A stretch of DNA of 64,000 nucleotides, taken from assembly GCF_028368975.1 (NCBI RefSeq), contig NZ_JAQNDM010000002.1, positions 6,380,425 through 6,444,424 of the forward strand. The letters run 5' to 3'. This DNA is from Stigmatella ashevillena. GTDB taxonomy: Bacteria; Myxococcota; Myxococcia; Myxococcales; Myxococcaceae. Below the pieces are notes generated by a model that was not told the origin of the DNA, ran no database searches, and saw only the letters and a program-made list of their open reading frames with translations. The position numbers and the translations under genes were made by a program. How positions within the stretch are numbered: the first letter of the stretch is position 1; each line of letters opens with the position of its first letter. This document shows positions 23,120-31,126 of the stretch, piece after piece.

Positions 23120-25024
23120 TCACCTGGTGACTGCGGTCACCGGGCTGCGCTCAAGGGGCGCGGGAGACAGCGCTGAGGCAAACCGCGCGGCGATGGGCAC
23201 GGCGACGCGGCCACCCACCCCCCCGCCCTCTACCAGGACGGCGAAGCCGATGCCCTCGCGAGAACCGATGAACCACGCGTGGGTGGGCAGCGGGAGCACG
23301 TTGCCGAACTCGGCGGTGCCCGTCTTGCCGACCAGCCCCGCGATGCCCGCGGCCGCTTTGCCCGTTCCTTCGATGACGGCGGCGCGCATCAGCGCGTGCA
23401 AGGGCGCGCGGGTGCCAGTCGCCAGCGAGGCGCTGGGGCCTCCCGCGAGTTCCGTCAGGAGGTAGGGCGCTCGCCACCGGCCTGCTGCCGCCGCTGCGGC
23501 GACCGAGGCCATGTGCAACGGCGTGACCAGCACGCGTCCCTGCCCGAGGGCTGCCGCCGCTTGCTCCGCCTCGTTCCGAGGGGGAGGAAACGAGGCGCCC
23601 GGAGAAGGAAGTCCCGAAGGGTAGGACACGCCGAAGCCGAAGCGGCGGGCCGCCGCCCCCAGCGCGTCCGCCGGGAGCGCGTCGGCCATCATCACGAAGG
23701 CGGTGTTGCAGGAATGGGCAAACGCCAGGCGCAGGCTGGTGTCCCCGAAGGACTCTCCCTCGAAGTTGCGGAACCGCTTGCCGCCCACCCTCACCTCGGG
23801 AGGGCAGGACACCCGGGCGTCCGGGCCCAAGCCCGTGGCGAGCACTGCCTCGGCGGTGATGGCCTTGAAGGTCGAGCCGGGCGGGTAGCGGCCGGTGAAC
23901 GCCCGGTTCAAGGGTTGCTCGAGCGGTCGGCTGGCGACGGCCAGAATGGCGCCTGTGCGAGGGTCCACCGCGACCAGCGCCGCCGGTTGGGCCAGGCCTT
24001 CGAGTGCGGCCTCCGCGGCGGATTGCACCTCCGGAAGCAGCGTGGTGTGGAGCGGGACGCCGGGGCTTCCCGTGAAACGGTGGAGGACGCGCACCTTGCC
24101 GGAGGGCAGGGTGAGGCGCACCTCGCCCGAGGGGCTTCCCGCGAGCTGTGGCTCATACGCCAGCTCCAACCCGGACAGGCCCACGGTGTCTCCCGGTTGA
24201 TAGGCCGGGCCCAACTGTGGGAGCAGCTCCGCGGTCACCTCGCCCACCCGGCCCAGGGCATGCGCCGCGAAGCCCTCCGCCGGAGAGAGCCGGGCGTTCT
24301 TGCGGCGGAAGAAGATGCCGGGCACGGGAGCCAGCGCCGGCCGCACCTGCTGGTAGCGCTCGGGGCGTACGTCGATGAGGGGCAGAAAGCGCTCGGGAGC
24401 CACGCCGGGGGCGCTCAGCGCTTTCTGGATCCGCACGGGGTCGACGCCCAGCTTCGACTGGAGCGCCGAGGAGACGGCGGTGAGATTCTGGATGCGCCGG
24501 GGCTCGACGCCGATGGTGATGACTTCGCCCTCGTGGGTGAGGGGCTGGCCCCGGCCATCCAGAAGCGCGGCCCGCTCCGGGCGCGTCCGCGTGCGAGAGA
24601 ATCGGCTGCCGTCTCGCGCCTCGGGATGCAGCACGGCGGGCGTCCAGCGAACCCACCAGCGCCCCTGGCGGCGCACCAAGCGCAGCGTGCCGTCCACCTC
24701 CCACTCGCCCAGCCCTTGCAGCAGGTGGATGGCGCGGAAGGAGGCCTCGGCGCTCTCCTCCTGGCGCTCGATGCGGCCCAGCTCGAACCGGGAAGAGAGG
24801 ATGCGCAACTCGCCCTGGAAGCGCTGGTGTTGCGCTTCGAAAGAGGCGGGAGGCTCGGTTACCCGGCTCCGCAAGGCGGCGAAGTCCCCCGCGGCCCAGG
24901 TGTGCAGATAGGCCTGGGCCTCATCGAGCGGACCCTCCGCGGGCCGGCTCCGGACGGAGACACAAGCGGCCAGCAACAAGGCCGCCGCGGTACTGAACTC
25001 AACCCTCCACCCTCGCCGTGACAC
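23120..25024 (-). CDS. Penicillin-binding protein, transpeptidase with MecA-like N-terminus
   Basis: A 634-residue class B-like PBP that would cross-link peptidoglycan in the periplasm. It starts with GTG 25024; the signal ends LLLAAC, a lipobox. An NTF2-like (MecA_N) region lies at about 30-135, a dimerisation-type domain follows, and the transpeptidase domain has all three active-site motifs: STFK (Ser384, Lys387), SCN (438-440) and KTG (567-569). Like MecA-type PBPs it has the NTF2-like extension, which in other bacteria is linked to low beta-lactam affinity; whether that holds here is unknown. It is a lipoprotein rather than an N-terminal membrane-helix protein, which is uncommon. It stands as a single gene. 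Confidence 0.87.
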   Translation of the reverse strand: MSRRGWRVEFSTAAALLLAACVSVRSRPAEGPLDEAQAYLHTWAAGDFAALRSRVTEPPASFEAQHQRFQGELRILSSRFELGRIERQEESAEASFRAIHLLQGLGEWEVDGTLRLVRRQGRWWVRWTPAVLHPEARDGSRFSRTRTRPERAALLDGRGQPLTHEGEVITIGVEPRRIQNLTAVSSALQSKLGVDPVRIQKALSAPGVAPERFLPLIDVRPERYQQVRPALAPVPGIFFRRKNARLSPAEGFAAHALGRVGEVTAELLPQLGPAYQPGDTVGLSGLELAYEPQLAGSPSGEVRLTLPSGKVRVLHRFTGSPGVPLHTTLLPEVQSAAEAALEGLAQPAALVAVDPRTGAILAVASRPLEQPLNRAFTGRYPPGSTFKAITAEAVLATGLGPDARVSCPPEVRVGGKRFRNFEGESFGDTSLRLAFAHSCNTAFVMMADALPADALGAAARRFGFGVSYPSGLPSPGASFPPPRNEAEQAAAALGQGRVLVTPLHMASVAAAAAAGRWRAPYLLTELAGGPSASLATGTRAPLHALMRAAVIEGTGKAAAGIAGLVGKTGTAEFGNVLPLPTHAWFIGSREGIGFAVLVEGGGVGGRVAVPIAARFASALSPAPLERSPVTAVTR

Positions 25025-25055
25025 GCGCCGTACTGTGCGGGCAGGCCCCCTTGAG

Positions 25056-25352
25056 TCAACAAATCGCCTCGAGTTCGCGCTTCAGGGCGCGGTCCAGGAC
25101 GAACGTCCCAAAGGGAACGAGGGACGCGCCAAGCGCCGTGAACGAGCGGCGAAGCGGCCAGTGGTGCTCGGAGGCCACGCGGAACAGCGCGGACACGAAC
25201 AAGAGAAAGAGCAGCCCATGAACGCTGCCCACCACACGGACCGCGAGGGGCCATTCCAGGAGGTACTTGAGCGGCATCGCGATGAAGAGAAGGGCCAGGA
25301 AGGACAGCCCTTCCAGAAGCCCGATGAGACGGAGGCTGCGGAGCGCGCTCAT
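25056..25352 (-). CDS. DUF3817 small membrane protein
   Basis: A 98-residue protein with three hydrophobic helices. The pattern RLIGLLEGLSFLALLFIAMPLKYL near the start and a VRVVGSVHGLLFLLF helix in the middle are those of the DUF3817 family (quoted here in pieces: RLIGLLEGLSF, MPLKYL, GSVHGLLF). Its ATG overlaps the stop of the upstream gene by 4 bp, so the two are coupled. Function of the family is unknown. Confidence 0.82.
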   Translation of the reverse strand: MSALRSLRLIGLLEGLSFLALLFIAMPLKYLLEWPLAVRVVGSVHGLLFLLFVSALFRVASEHHWPLRRSFTALGASLVPFGTFVLDRALKRELEAIC

Positions 25353-25717
25353 GATCGGAGCTCGGACCAGGTGGGCCGGAAGACCATCAGCAGCAGCACC
25401 AGGCAAAGGGGGAAAGCGGCTGCGGCGAAGGCGGTCACCGTCCGTCGATCGCGCGAGACGCTGTAGACGAGGGCCAACTGGGAGGCCAAGGACAGGAGGA
25501 TGCCCCCGAGGATCCAGAACTCTGTCAGGGGGATCTGCAGCTGCGTGGTCAGCAGGTAGCCGGCGAACCACGTGACGACGAGCCCGGGAGACGCGATGGC
25601 GTGGACCGCGCGTTTGCGATCGGCGAGCGCCGTGGAGGCGAAGCTGCCGATGAGGCCTCCTCCGTACACGATGACGCCAATGAACTTGAGCAAGAGGAGC
25701 AGCCGGTAAGCGATCAT
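25349..25717 (-). CDS. Small four-helix membrane protein, unknown function
   Basis: A 122-residue integral membrane protein starting at ATG 25717; a longer frame exists but its N-terminus is antisense to the GlxA gene and not protein-like. Hydrophobic helices are near 5-25, 40-60, 65-85 and 95-113. A loop with ALADRKRAVHAI lies between helices 1 and 2. No family is recognised with certainty. It forms a two-gene unit with the DUF3817 gene (4-bp overlap) and is divergent from the GlxA-type regulator, which is therefore a candidate controller. Confidence 0.72.
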   Translation of the reverse strand: MIAYRLLLLLKFIGVIVYGGGLIGSFASTALADRKRAVHAIASPGLVVTWFAGYLLTTQLQIPLTEFWILGGILLSLASQLALVYSVSRDRRTVTAFAAAAFPLCLVLLLMVFRPTWSELRS

Positions 25718-25757
25718 GGAAAAGGCCGTATCGCATGCGGGTTCTCGCCCTCGCGAG

Positions 25758-25792
25758 TGGCCAAAATGCCAATGTTCGACGGATTCTGGCCA
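25758..25792. promoter_or_regulatory. Two TGGCCA half-palindromes between divergent membrane-protein and GlxA genes
   Basis: TGGCCA occurs at 25758-25763 and 25787-25792, 29 bp apart, in the intergenic gap of 178 bp. Spacing near three helical turns could fit an AraC-type regulator on one face of the DNA. Short motif, so weak support. Confidence 0.25.
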
Positions 25793-25895
25793 TCCGGAAA
25801 AGCCGGGTACTTTGAGCCACTTGGGCGGGGAGCGGTGCCGATGACAGGGTGCAGGTGCCCTTGGCGAGAAGTGGATGGAGTGGCACATTCCCGCC

Positions 25896-26840
25896 ATGCA
25901 CGTGGTGGCCATCGTGGCGCTGGAGGGAGTCGTCCCGTTCGATTTGTCGACCCCTTGCGAGGTGTTCGGACGGGTGCGTTTGCCGGGAGGGCGCGCCGGG
26001 TATCAGGTCCGTGTCTGTGGGGTGACGCCCGAGGTGAACGCCGGGATGTTCTCCCTGCGGACACGCTACGGCCTGGGTGAGCTGGCACGCGCCGACACCC
26101 TCATCCTGCCGGGCGTCGTGGATGTGTCGGTCCCGGTTCCAGAGGAACTCGTGGTGGCCGTCCGGGCCGCGGCGGCGGCTGGCGCACGTGTGGCCTCCAT
26201 CTGCTCAGGCGCCTTCCTCCTGGCCGCCACCGGGCTGCTCGACGGCCACCGTGCCACGACGCACTGGCTGGCGGCGGAGGAACTGGCTCGCCGCCATCCC
26301 GCGATCCAAGTGGATCCGGACGTCTTGTATGTCGACAACGGGCAGTTCCTGACCTCGGCCGGCGCCGCGGCGGGGTTGGATCTCTGCCTTCACATGGTGC
26401 GGCTCGACTACGGCTCCGCGGTCGCCGCGGATGCGGCCCGGGTGTCAGTGATGCCCCTCGAGCGGGACGGTGGCCAGTCACAGTTCATCCTGCACGCGCC
26501 GCCCGCTCCCGACGGCGCCTCGCTCGAGCCGCTGTTGCGGTGGCTCGAGGAGAGCCTCCACGAACCGCTGACGCTCGAAGACCTCGCCCAACGCGCGGCG
26601 CTGAGTGTGCGCACCCTCAACCGCCGGTTCCGCGAGCAGACGGGGACCACGCCCCTCCAGTGGGTGCTCCGAGCCCGGGTGCGACGCGCCCAGCACCTGC
26701 TCGAGACGTCGGGACACTCGGTGGAGGTGATCGCGGCCAAGGTGGGATTCGGCTCGGCGACCGCTTTTCGCGAGCACTTCCACCGGATCGTGGCCACCAA
26801 CCCACAGTCCTATCGCCGCGCTTTCCGTGCGCCGCGCTGA
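25896..26840 (+). CDS. GlxA-family transcriptional regulator (DJ-1/PfpI-like plus AraC HTH)
   Basis: A 314-residue regulator. Residues 1-170 form the amidotransferase-like DJ-1/PfpI domain (MHVVAIVALEGVVPFDLS opening; SICSGAFLLAATGLLDG with the nucleophile-elbow Cys). Residues about 215-310 contain two AraC helix-turn-helices (LTLEDLAQRAALSVRTLNRR and VEVIAAKVGFGSATAFREHF, each a 20-residue piece). An in-frame ATG at 25875 would add seven residues; the shorter form matches the usual family start. In characterised members the sensor domain is catalytically inactive and ligand-responsive (carnitine, betaine and others). The divergent two-gene membrane unit is the most likely target. A T-rich terminator follows. 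Confidence 0.9.
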   Translation: MHVVAIVALEGVVPFDLSTPCEVFGRVRLPGGRAGYQVRVCGVTPEVNAGMFSLRTRYGLGELARADTLILPGVVDVSVPVPEELVVAVRAAAAAGARVASICSGAFLLAATGLLDGHRATTHWLAAEELARRHPAIQVDPDVLYVDNGQFLTSAGAAAGLDLCLHMVRLDYGSAVAADAARVSVMPLERDGGQSQFILHAPPAPDGASLEPLLRWLEESLHEPLTLEDLAQRAALSVRTLNRRFREQTGTTPLQWVLRARVRRAQHLLETSGHSVEVIAAKVGFGSATAFREHFHRIVATNPQSYRRAFRAPR

Positions 26841-26878
26841 GCCTCCCAACGGAATTTTATGGGCTAATTGCCTGAATT

Positions 26879-26912
26879 GAGAAGTAAGCTTCTCTTTCTG
26901 GTTTTTCTGTTT
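26879..26912 (+). terminator. Intrinsic-type terminator after the GlxA-family gene
   Basis: GAGAAG (26879-26884) and CTTCTC (26889-26894) form a stem with loop TAAG, followed by the T-rich run TTTCTGGTTTTTCTGTTT. It lies 38 bp after the stop at 26840. This is one of the few places in the window with a U-rich tail. Confidence 0.6.
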
Positions 26913-26966
26913 ACAGGGATCAATGCACGAAGTATCTCGCTGGCGGAAATAGCCAAGGGAGGATTC

Positions 26967-28835
26967 ATGCATCCTGAACAGCTCAAGAAATGGATGACGC
27001 GGTCGGTGCTGGCGCTGGGACTGACTTGGGGTTGCTCGAACGCCGAGGAACTTCCCGTCTACGAAGGAGAGATTCAACTCTTCGCGGTGGACCATGCCGA
27101 TGGCTCTCATCGCATGGGTTACGGTTTGAGGACCGTGGACGGGCAGAGCTTCGAGTTGTCTTTCGAGGGCGAGCCCACGGTGCGCGCAGGCGATCAGGTG
27201 GTGGTCCGTGGCTACCTCGCCCCGGAAGGACGCCCCGCCCATGAGCCCCCCGGCCAGGTGGGCGAGGTGCTCCGGGCCGAGTCCATCGAGGTGCTTCCTT
27301 CCTCGGATGATGGGCTTGCCACCTCGAGCGCCGCGCTGCAGGGCGGTACGCCCCGGACCCTCCGAGTTGCCATCCTTCCCCTGGTGTTTCCAGGCTCGTC
27401 CGCGGGAATCGACACGGCCACGGCACAGCAGCGGCTGGCGACCGTCCGCTCGTACTACCAGGAAATCTCCTACGGCATCTGGAACGTCCAGGGCGATGCC
27501 CTCGCGCCGCTGAGCCTGGCCCGGCCCGCGAACTGCAACCTGGACACCATCAACAACGCGGCCCGCGCGGCGGCGAAGAGCCAGGGAATCAACCTGGATG
27601 TCTATGCCCACGTGGGATTTGTGATTCCCACCAACTCTGGGCTCAGCAACTGCGCGTGTGGCCTGGCCTGGGTGGGCCGTCCTCCCGCAGCCAACTCCCC
27701 CTCCATTGGCAATGGCAGTCTGTACACGTGCACGGACGCGAATGCCTTCGCCCACGAGTTCGGGCATGGCTTTGGTCTGGGGCACGCGGCGACGGCCCGC
27801 TGCGGCAGCGGCGTGGCGTACCAGACGAATCCCTACAGCGCCTGCTCTCCGGATGAGTACGGCAACCGCTTCAACACCATGGGCGGTGGCCTGGGACACA
27901 TGAACGCCTTCCAGAAGTCCGCCATGAAGTGGCTGGACCGGTGCAACACGCTCCGCGTCTCCAAGAGTGGGACGTTCGAGCTGACGCCCATCCAGTCTGC
28001 CTCCAACAACACCCAGGCCCTGCAAATCGCCACCGGGGACACCGTGAGCGGCAAGCCGATCTTCTTCTGGGTGGAGTACAGAAACCCCGCGCTGGCCTCC
28101 TTCAACGCAGGCCCGAGCGGCTACCCCGAGACGGGCGCTGGCGTGCACATTGATGTGGCGCAGGATTTCCGCTCCTCGGACGGGGATACCCGCCCGCTCT
28201 TGTTGGATCTCGCCCCGGGCTATCCCAACAACCACCAGGATCCCCGGCTCACCGCGGGCCGGACGTTCCAGGCTCCCAACGGCCTCAGCATCTCGGTGGT
28301 CGAGCAGAACAGCCAGCGGGCCGTCGTCCAGGTGACCTTCCCGGGAGGAGGCTCCGGGACGAACACCTGTGGTGATGGCTCGGTCCCGGGCTCGACCGGT
28401 CCCCAGCCGGGAGGCACCTTCCAACTGTCGGCTCAGCACAGCGGCAAGTGCCTGGATGTGTCCAACTCGGGAACGACGGACGGATCCAACATCCAGCAGT
28501 GGGATTGCAACGGGACGAACGCCCAGGCCTTCCGCTTGGAGGCCAAGGGGAACGGCACCTACACCCTCGTCAACATCAACAGCAGCAAGTGCGTGGACGT
28601 GGCCTCTTCGGGGACCACGGACGGGAGCAACATCCAGCTCTGGTCGTGCAACGGAACGAACGCCCAGGCCTTCAGCCTCCAGGCACGGACGGATGGGACG
28701 GGCTACAACCTCGTCAACGCCAACAGCGGCAAGTGCGTCGAAGTGGCGGGAGCTGGTACCGGCAGCGGCACGAACGTCCAGCAGTGGAGCTGCAACAACG
28801 GCACCCACCAGAGCTGGGCATTCTCGCCTCGCTGA
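26967..28835 (+). CDS. Metzincin-type zinc metallopeptidase (M11-like) with ricin lectin
   Basis: A 622-residue lipoprotein-type export product; ATG 26967 follows AGGGAGG, and the signal ends ALGLTWGC. After a beta-rich N-terminal segment (30-125) comes a gametolysin-like peptidase: zinc motif HEFGHGFGLGH (263-273) and Met-turn NTMGGG (303-308), with conserved Cys around. The C-terminal 140 residues (about 482-622) are a ricin B beta-trefoil with GKCLDVSNSG, SKCVDVASSG and GKCVEVAGAG units. The trefoil DNA repeats are very similar (GGATCCAACATCCAG-type phrases recur). The combination resembles the neighbouring ricin-bearing protease and suggests glycan-targeted degradation of prey or matrix. 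An alternative family name for the catalytic part is possible. Confidence 0.85.
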   Translation: MHPEQLKKWMTRSVLALGLTWGCSNAEELPVYEGEIQLFAVDHADGSHRMGYGLRTVDGQSFELSFEGEPTVRAGDQVVVRGYLAPEGRPAHEPPGQVGEVLRAESIEVLPSSDDGLATSSAALQGGTPRTLRVAILPLVFPGSSAGIDTATAQQRLATVRSYYQEISYGIWNVQGDALAPLSLARPANCNLDTINNAARAAAKSQGINLDVYAHVGFVIPTNSGLSNCACGLAWVGRPPAANSPSIGNGSLYTCTDANAFAHEFGHGFGLGHAATARCGSGVAYQTNPYSACSPDEYGNRFNTMGGGLGHMNAFQKSAMKWLDRCNTLRVSKSGTFELTPIQSASNNTQALQIATGDTVSGKPIFFWVEYRNPALASFNAGPSGYPETGAGVHIDVAQDFRSSDGDTRPLLLDLAPGYPNNHQDPRLTAGRTFQAPNGLSISVVEQNSQRAVVQVTFPGGGSGTNTCGDGSVPGSTGPQPGGTFQLSAQHSGKCLDVSNSGTTDGSNIQQWDCNGTNAQAFRLEAKGNGTYTLVNINSSKCVDVASSGTTDGSNIQLWSCNGTNAQAFSLQARTDGTGYNLVNANSGKCVEVAGAGTGSGTNVQQWSCNNGTHQSWAFSPR

Positions 28836-28865
28836 GTCTTCCGCACGCGAAGGGAATCGGGGAAT

Positions 28866-28906
28866 GGACGTGTCACCGTGTCGCCTGACACGTCATGGAC
28901 ACGTCC
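28866..28906. promoter_or_regulatory. Competing inverted repeats between metallopeptidase and trypsin genes
   Basis: GACGTGTCA (28867-28875) can pair with TGACACGTC (28886-28894), and GGACGTGTC (28866-28874) can pair instead with GACACGTCC (28898-28906). The two pairings exclude each other. The element is in the 177-bp gap upstream of the trypsin gene at 29013. It may be a mutually exclusive RNA structure or a cluster of regulator half-sites. Confidence 0.4.
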
Positions 28907-29012
28907 AACCCCTGGCAGCCGCCGTCCGCTCCGAGCGCCTGTTCCGGGCACGCCCTTTGTATCGGTGTGACCGGAGCACTTCAGGTGCCCATGAGGAAGG
29001 ACGAGACACCGC

Positions 29013-29798
29013 ATGCGTTTCATCTTTGGAATGGTTGCTGCGATGGGGCTGCTGGGTTGTGGCGGGGCGGACGTGGACGACGCCAGCAGGCTCGAGAGCA
29101 TTGGGAGCGTCGGGGAAGAGATCGTCGGTGGGGTGGTCTCCGCCTCGGGCCAGGCTCCCTGGCAAGTGTCCCTGCGGAGGTCTTCTCACTTCTGTGGGGG
29201 CGTCATCTACAGCCCCAGGACGGTGATTACAGCCGCACATTGCGTGTCTGGAGCGACCCCTTCGGGGATGTCGGTTCGATACAACAGCCTGAATCATGCG
29301 TCCGGAGGAACGCTGGTCGCGGTCAGTTCCATCGTGGTGCATCCCTCCTACAGCGCATCCACCATCGACAATGACATCGCGCTGGTGATCCTGGCCGCTC
29401 CGATGACGTTGGGGCAGACCCAAGCACGCGCGGCCTTGCTGCCCGCCCGGGGGTCGGACCCCACGGCGGGCGCGGGGGCACTGGTTTCGGGCTGGGGCAC
29501 CACCAGTGAGGGGGGGAGCATCCCGGCGGCGCTGCGAAGCGCCATCGTTCCCATCGTCTCGCGCGCGTCCGCAAGGACGGCTTACGGCGCTTCCTCCATC
29601 ACGGACAACATGATCGCCGCGGGGCTCTCCGCGGGAGGCGTGGACGCTTGTCAGGGAGACAGCGGAGGCCCGCTGGTGATCAATGGCACGCTCGTGGGCA
29701 TCACGAGCTGGGGCCGAGGCTGTGCGAGAGCGAACTACCCGGGCATCTACACCCGGGTGGGCAACTACGTGGATTGGATCACCGCCAACGCCCTCTGA
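29013..29798 (+). CDS. Trypsin-like serine protease (S1A), lipoprotein
   Basis: A 261-residue exported protease. The signal ends MGLLGC (lipobox), then a short propeptide of about 20 residues to the activation site IVGG (37-40). The triad is His76 (TAAHC), Asp121 (NDIAL) and Ser217 (GDSGGP); Asp211 at the bottom of the specificity pocket and the downstream SWGRGC/NYPGIYTRV segments predict cleavage after Lys or Arg. It lacks any lectin. The ATG at 29013 has weak ribosome-site support. It is one of three secreted serine proteases in 10 kb. Confidence 0.93.
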   Translation: MRFIFGMVAAMGLLGCGGADVDDASRLESIGSVGEEIVGGVVSASGQAPWQVSLRRSSHFCGGVIYSPRTVITAAHCVSGATPSGMSVRYNSLNHASGGTLVAVSSIVVHPSYSASTIDNDIALVILAAPMTLGQTQARAALLPARGSDPTAGAGALVSGWGTTSEGGSIPAALRSAIVPIVSRASARTAYGASSITDNMIAAGLSAGGVDACQGDSGGPLVINGTLVGITSWGRGCARANYPGIYTRVGNYVDWITANAL

Positions 29799-29911
29799 GA
29801 CGGAGGGGGATTTTCCAGAGAGGCTGGTAGTTCTGGAATTGGCGGCATTTGTGCCACGATAGGGGAGAGGCCCCGGGGGCCTCTTCTTTCTTCGTTGCAG
29901 GAGCTCAGCCC

Positions 29912-31117
29912 ATGAACCCGAAGCGCACCCCCTCTTCGTTCATCACCGCCCTGCTGGCCGGATGGGCCAGCCTCCAGGGGCTGCCCGCCGCCGCCGAACC
30001 GGTCCGCGTCCCACAGACCGTGTCGGCGCAGGACGTGTCGCCAGCGATTCTCGAGGCCATGCGAGCGCAGGAGGAGCTCTCCGAGGAGCAACTCCTCCGC
30101 CGTCTGTCATTTGAAGCGTGGGCGCCTCGCATCGAGCAGGAGATGCGTCAGGCGCTGGGCGCAAGCTTTGGAGGCGCCTGGCTCAATGAGGACAGCACCC
30201 AGTTGAGGGTGGGCGTTACCTCCGAGGAGGGGGCTGCGCTCGTTCGCCGCGCAGGCGCCGAGCCCCGGCGCGTGGCCCGGAGTCTGGCGCAGCTTGAGCG
30301 CGTCATGGCGGAACTGGACGCCCACCGGCGGGACGCCCCTCCGTCCGTGCACTCCTGGTACGTGGACCTGCCGAACAACCGCGTGGCCGTGCAAGTCGAG
30401 GATGCCCACCTTCTCCAATCCCAGGCACACGCCTTCATCGCCCGGAGCCGCGGGGCGGTGGATGGGACGATCCAGGTGGTCGCCTCCCCGGGCGCCCCGC
30501 GCCTCGTCTACGACGTGCGCGGCGGGGACCCGTTCTTCGTCGGTGGCGCCCGGTGCACGGTGGGCTTTTCCGTCCAAGGCGGCTTCATCACCGCGGGCCA
30601 CTGCGGGCCCGCGGGAGCGACCGTTACCGGCTACAACGGCGTGGTGATGGGGACCATTCAGGCCTCGCTCTTCCCCGGCGGGGATTACGCCTGGGTGGTC
30701 ACCAACTCCTCGTGGACGCCGCAGCCCTGGGTCAACAAGCTCAATGGCAGCAACGCCATCGTCACCGGGGCCCAGGCTGCCGTGGTGGGCGCTTCGGTCT
30801 GTCGGGCGGGCCCGACGACCGGATGGCGGTGTGGGACGGTCACGGCCCGGAATGCGACGGTGAACTATGCCCAGGGCTCGGTCCACGGCCTCGTGAGGAC
30901 CAACGTCTGCAGTGAGCCGGGGGATTCCGGCGGCCCGTGGATGTCGGGAAGCCAGGCGCAGGGCATGACATCGGGAGGCTCGGGAAATTGCACGAGCGGA
31001 GGCCAGAGCTACTTCCAGCCCGTCCAACCGGTCCTGAGCGCCTATGGACTCATTCTCAAGACGGGAACTGCCCTGACCGCCTCGGACCTGGGTGGGTGGA
31101 TGCAAATCAGCCCTTGA
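29912..31117 (+). CDS. Alpha-lytic-type serine protease (S1E), lectin-less paralogue
   Basis: A 401-residue secreted preproenzyme starting at ATG 29912 (AGGAG upstream). Prodomain with GGAWLNEDSTQLRVGVTSEE and catalytic domain from about residue 202. Triad His230 (TAGHC), Asp258 (GGDYAW) and Ser339 (EPGDSGGPW): the same residue numbers as in the ricin-bearing protease at 21377, so the two proteins align without gaps from end to end of the catalytic domain. It stops about 20 residues past the fold (QISP) instead of continuing into a lectin. A duplication followed by gain or loss of the ricin domain is likely. It is convergent with the permease-M1 gene, 9 bp apart. Confidence 0.93.
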   Translation: MNPKRTPSSFITALLAGWASLQGLPAAAEPVRVPQTVSAQDVSPAILEAMRAQEELSEEQLLRRLSFEAWAPRIEQEMRQALGASFGGAWLNEDSTQLRVGVTSEEGAALVRRAGAEPRRVARSLAQLERVMAELDAHRRDAPPSVHSWYVDLPNNRVAVQVEDAHLLQSQAHAFIARSRGAVDGTIQVVASPGAPRLVYDVRGGDPFFVGGARCTVGFSVQGGFITAGHCGPAGATVTGYNGVVMGTIQASLFPGGDYAWVVTNSSWTPQPWVNKLNGSNAIVTGAQAAVVGASVCRAGPTTGWRCGTVTARNATVNYAQGSVHGLVRTNVCSEPGDSGGPWMSGSQAQGMTSGGSGNCTSGGQSYFQPVQPVLSAYGLILKTGTALTASDLGGWMQISP

Positions 31118-31126
31118 GAGGGGACA

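Noticed and set aside
26478..28808. Long minus-strand open frame opposite the metalloprotease
   Set aside because: Antisense shadow of the GlxA and metalloprotease genes; composition is not protein-like.
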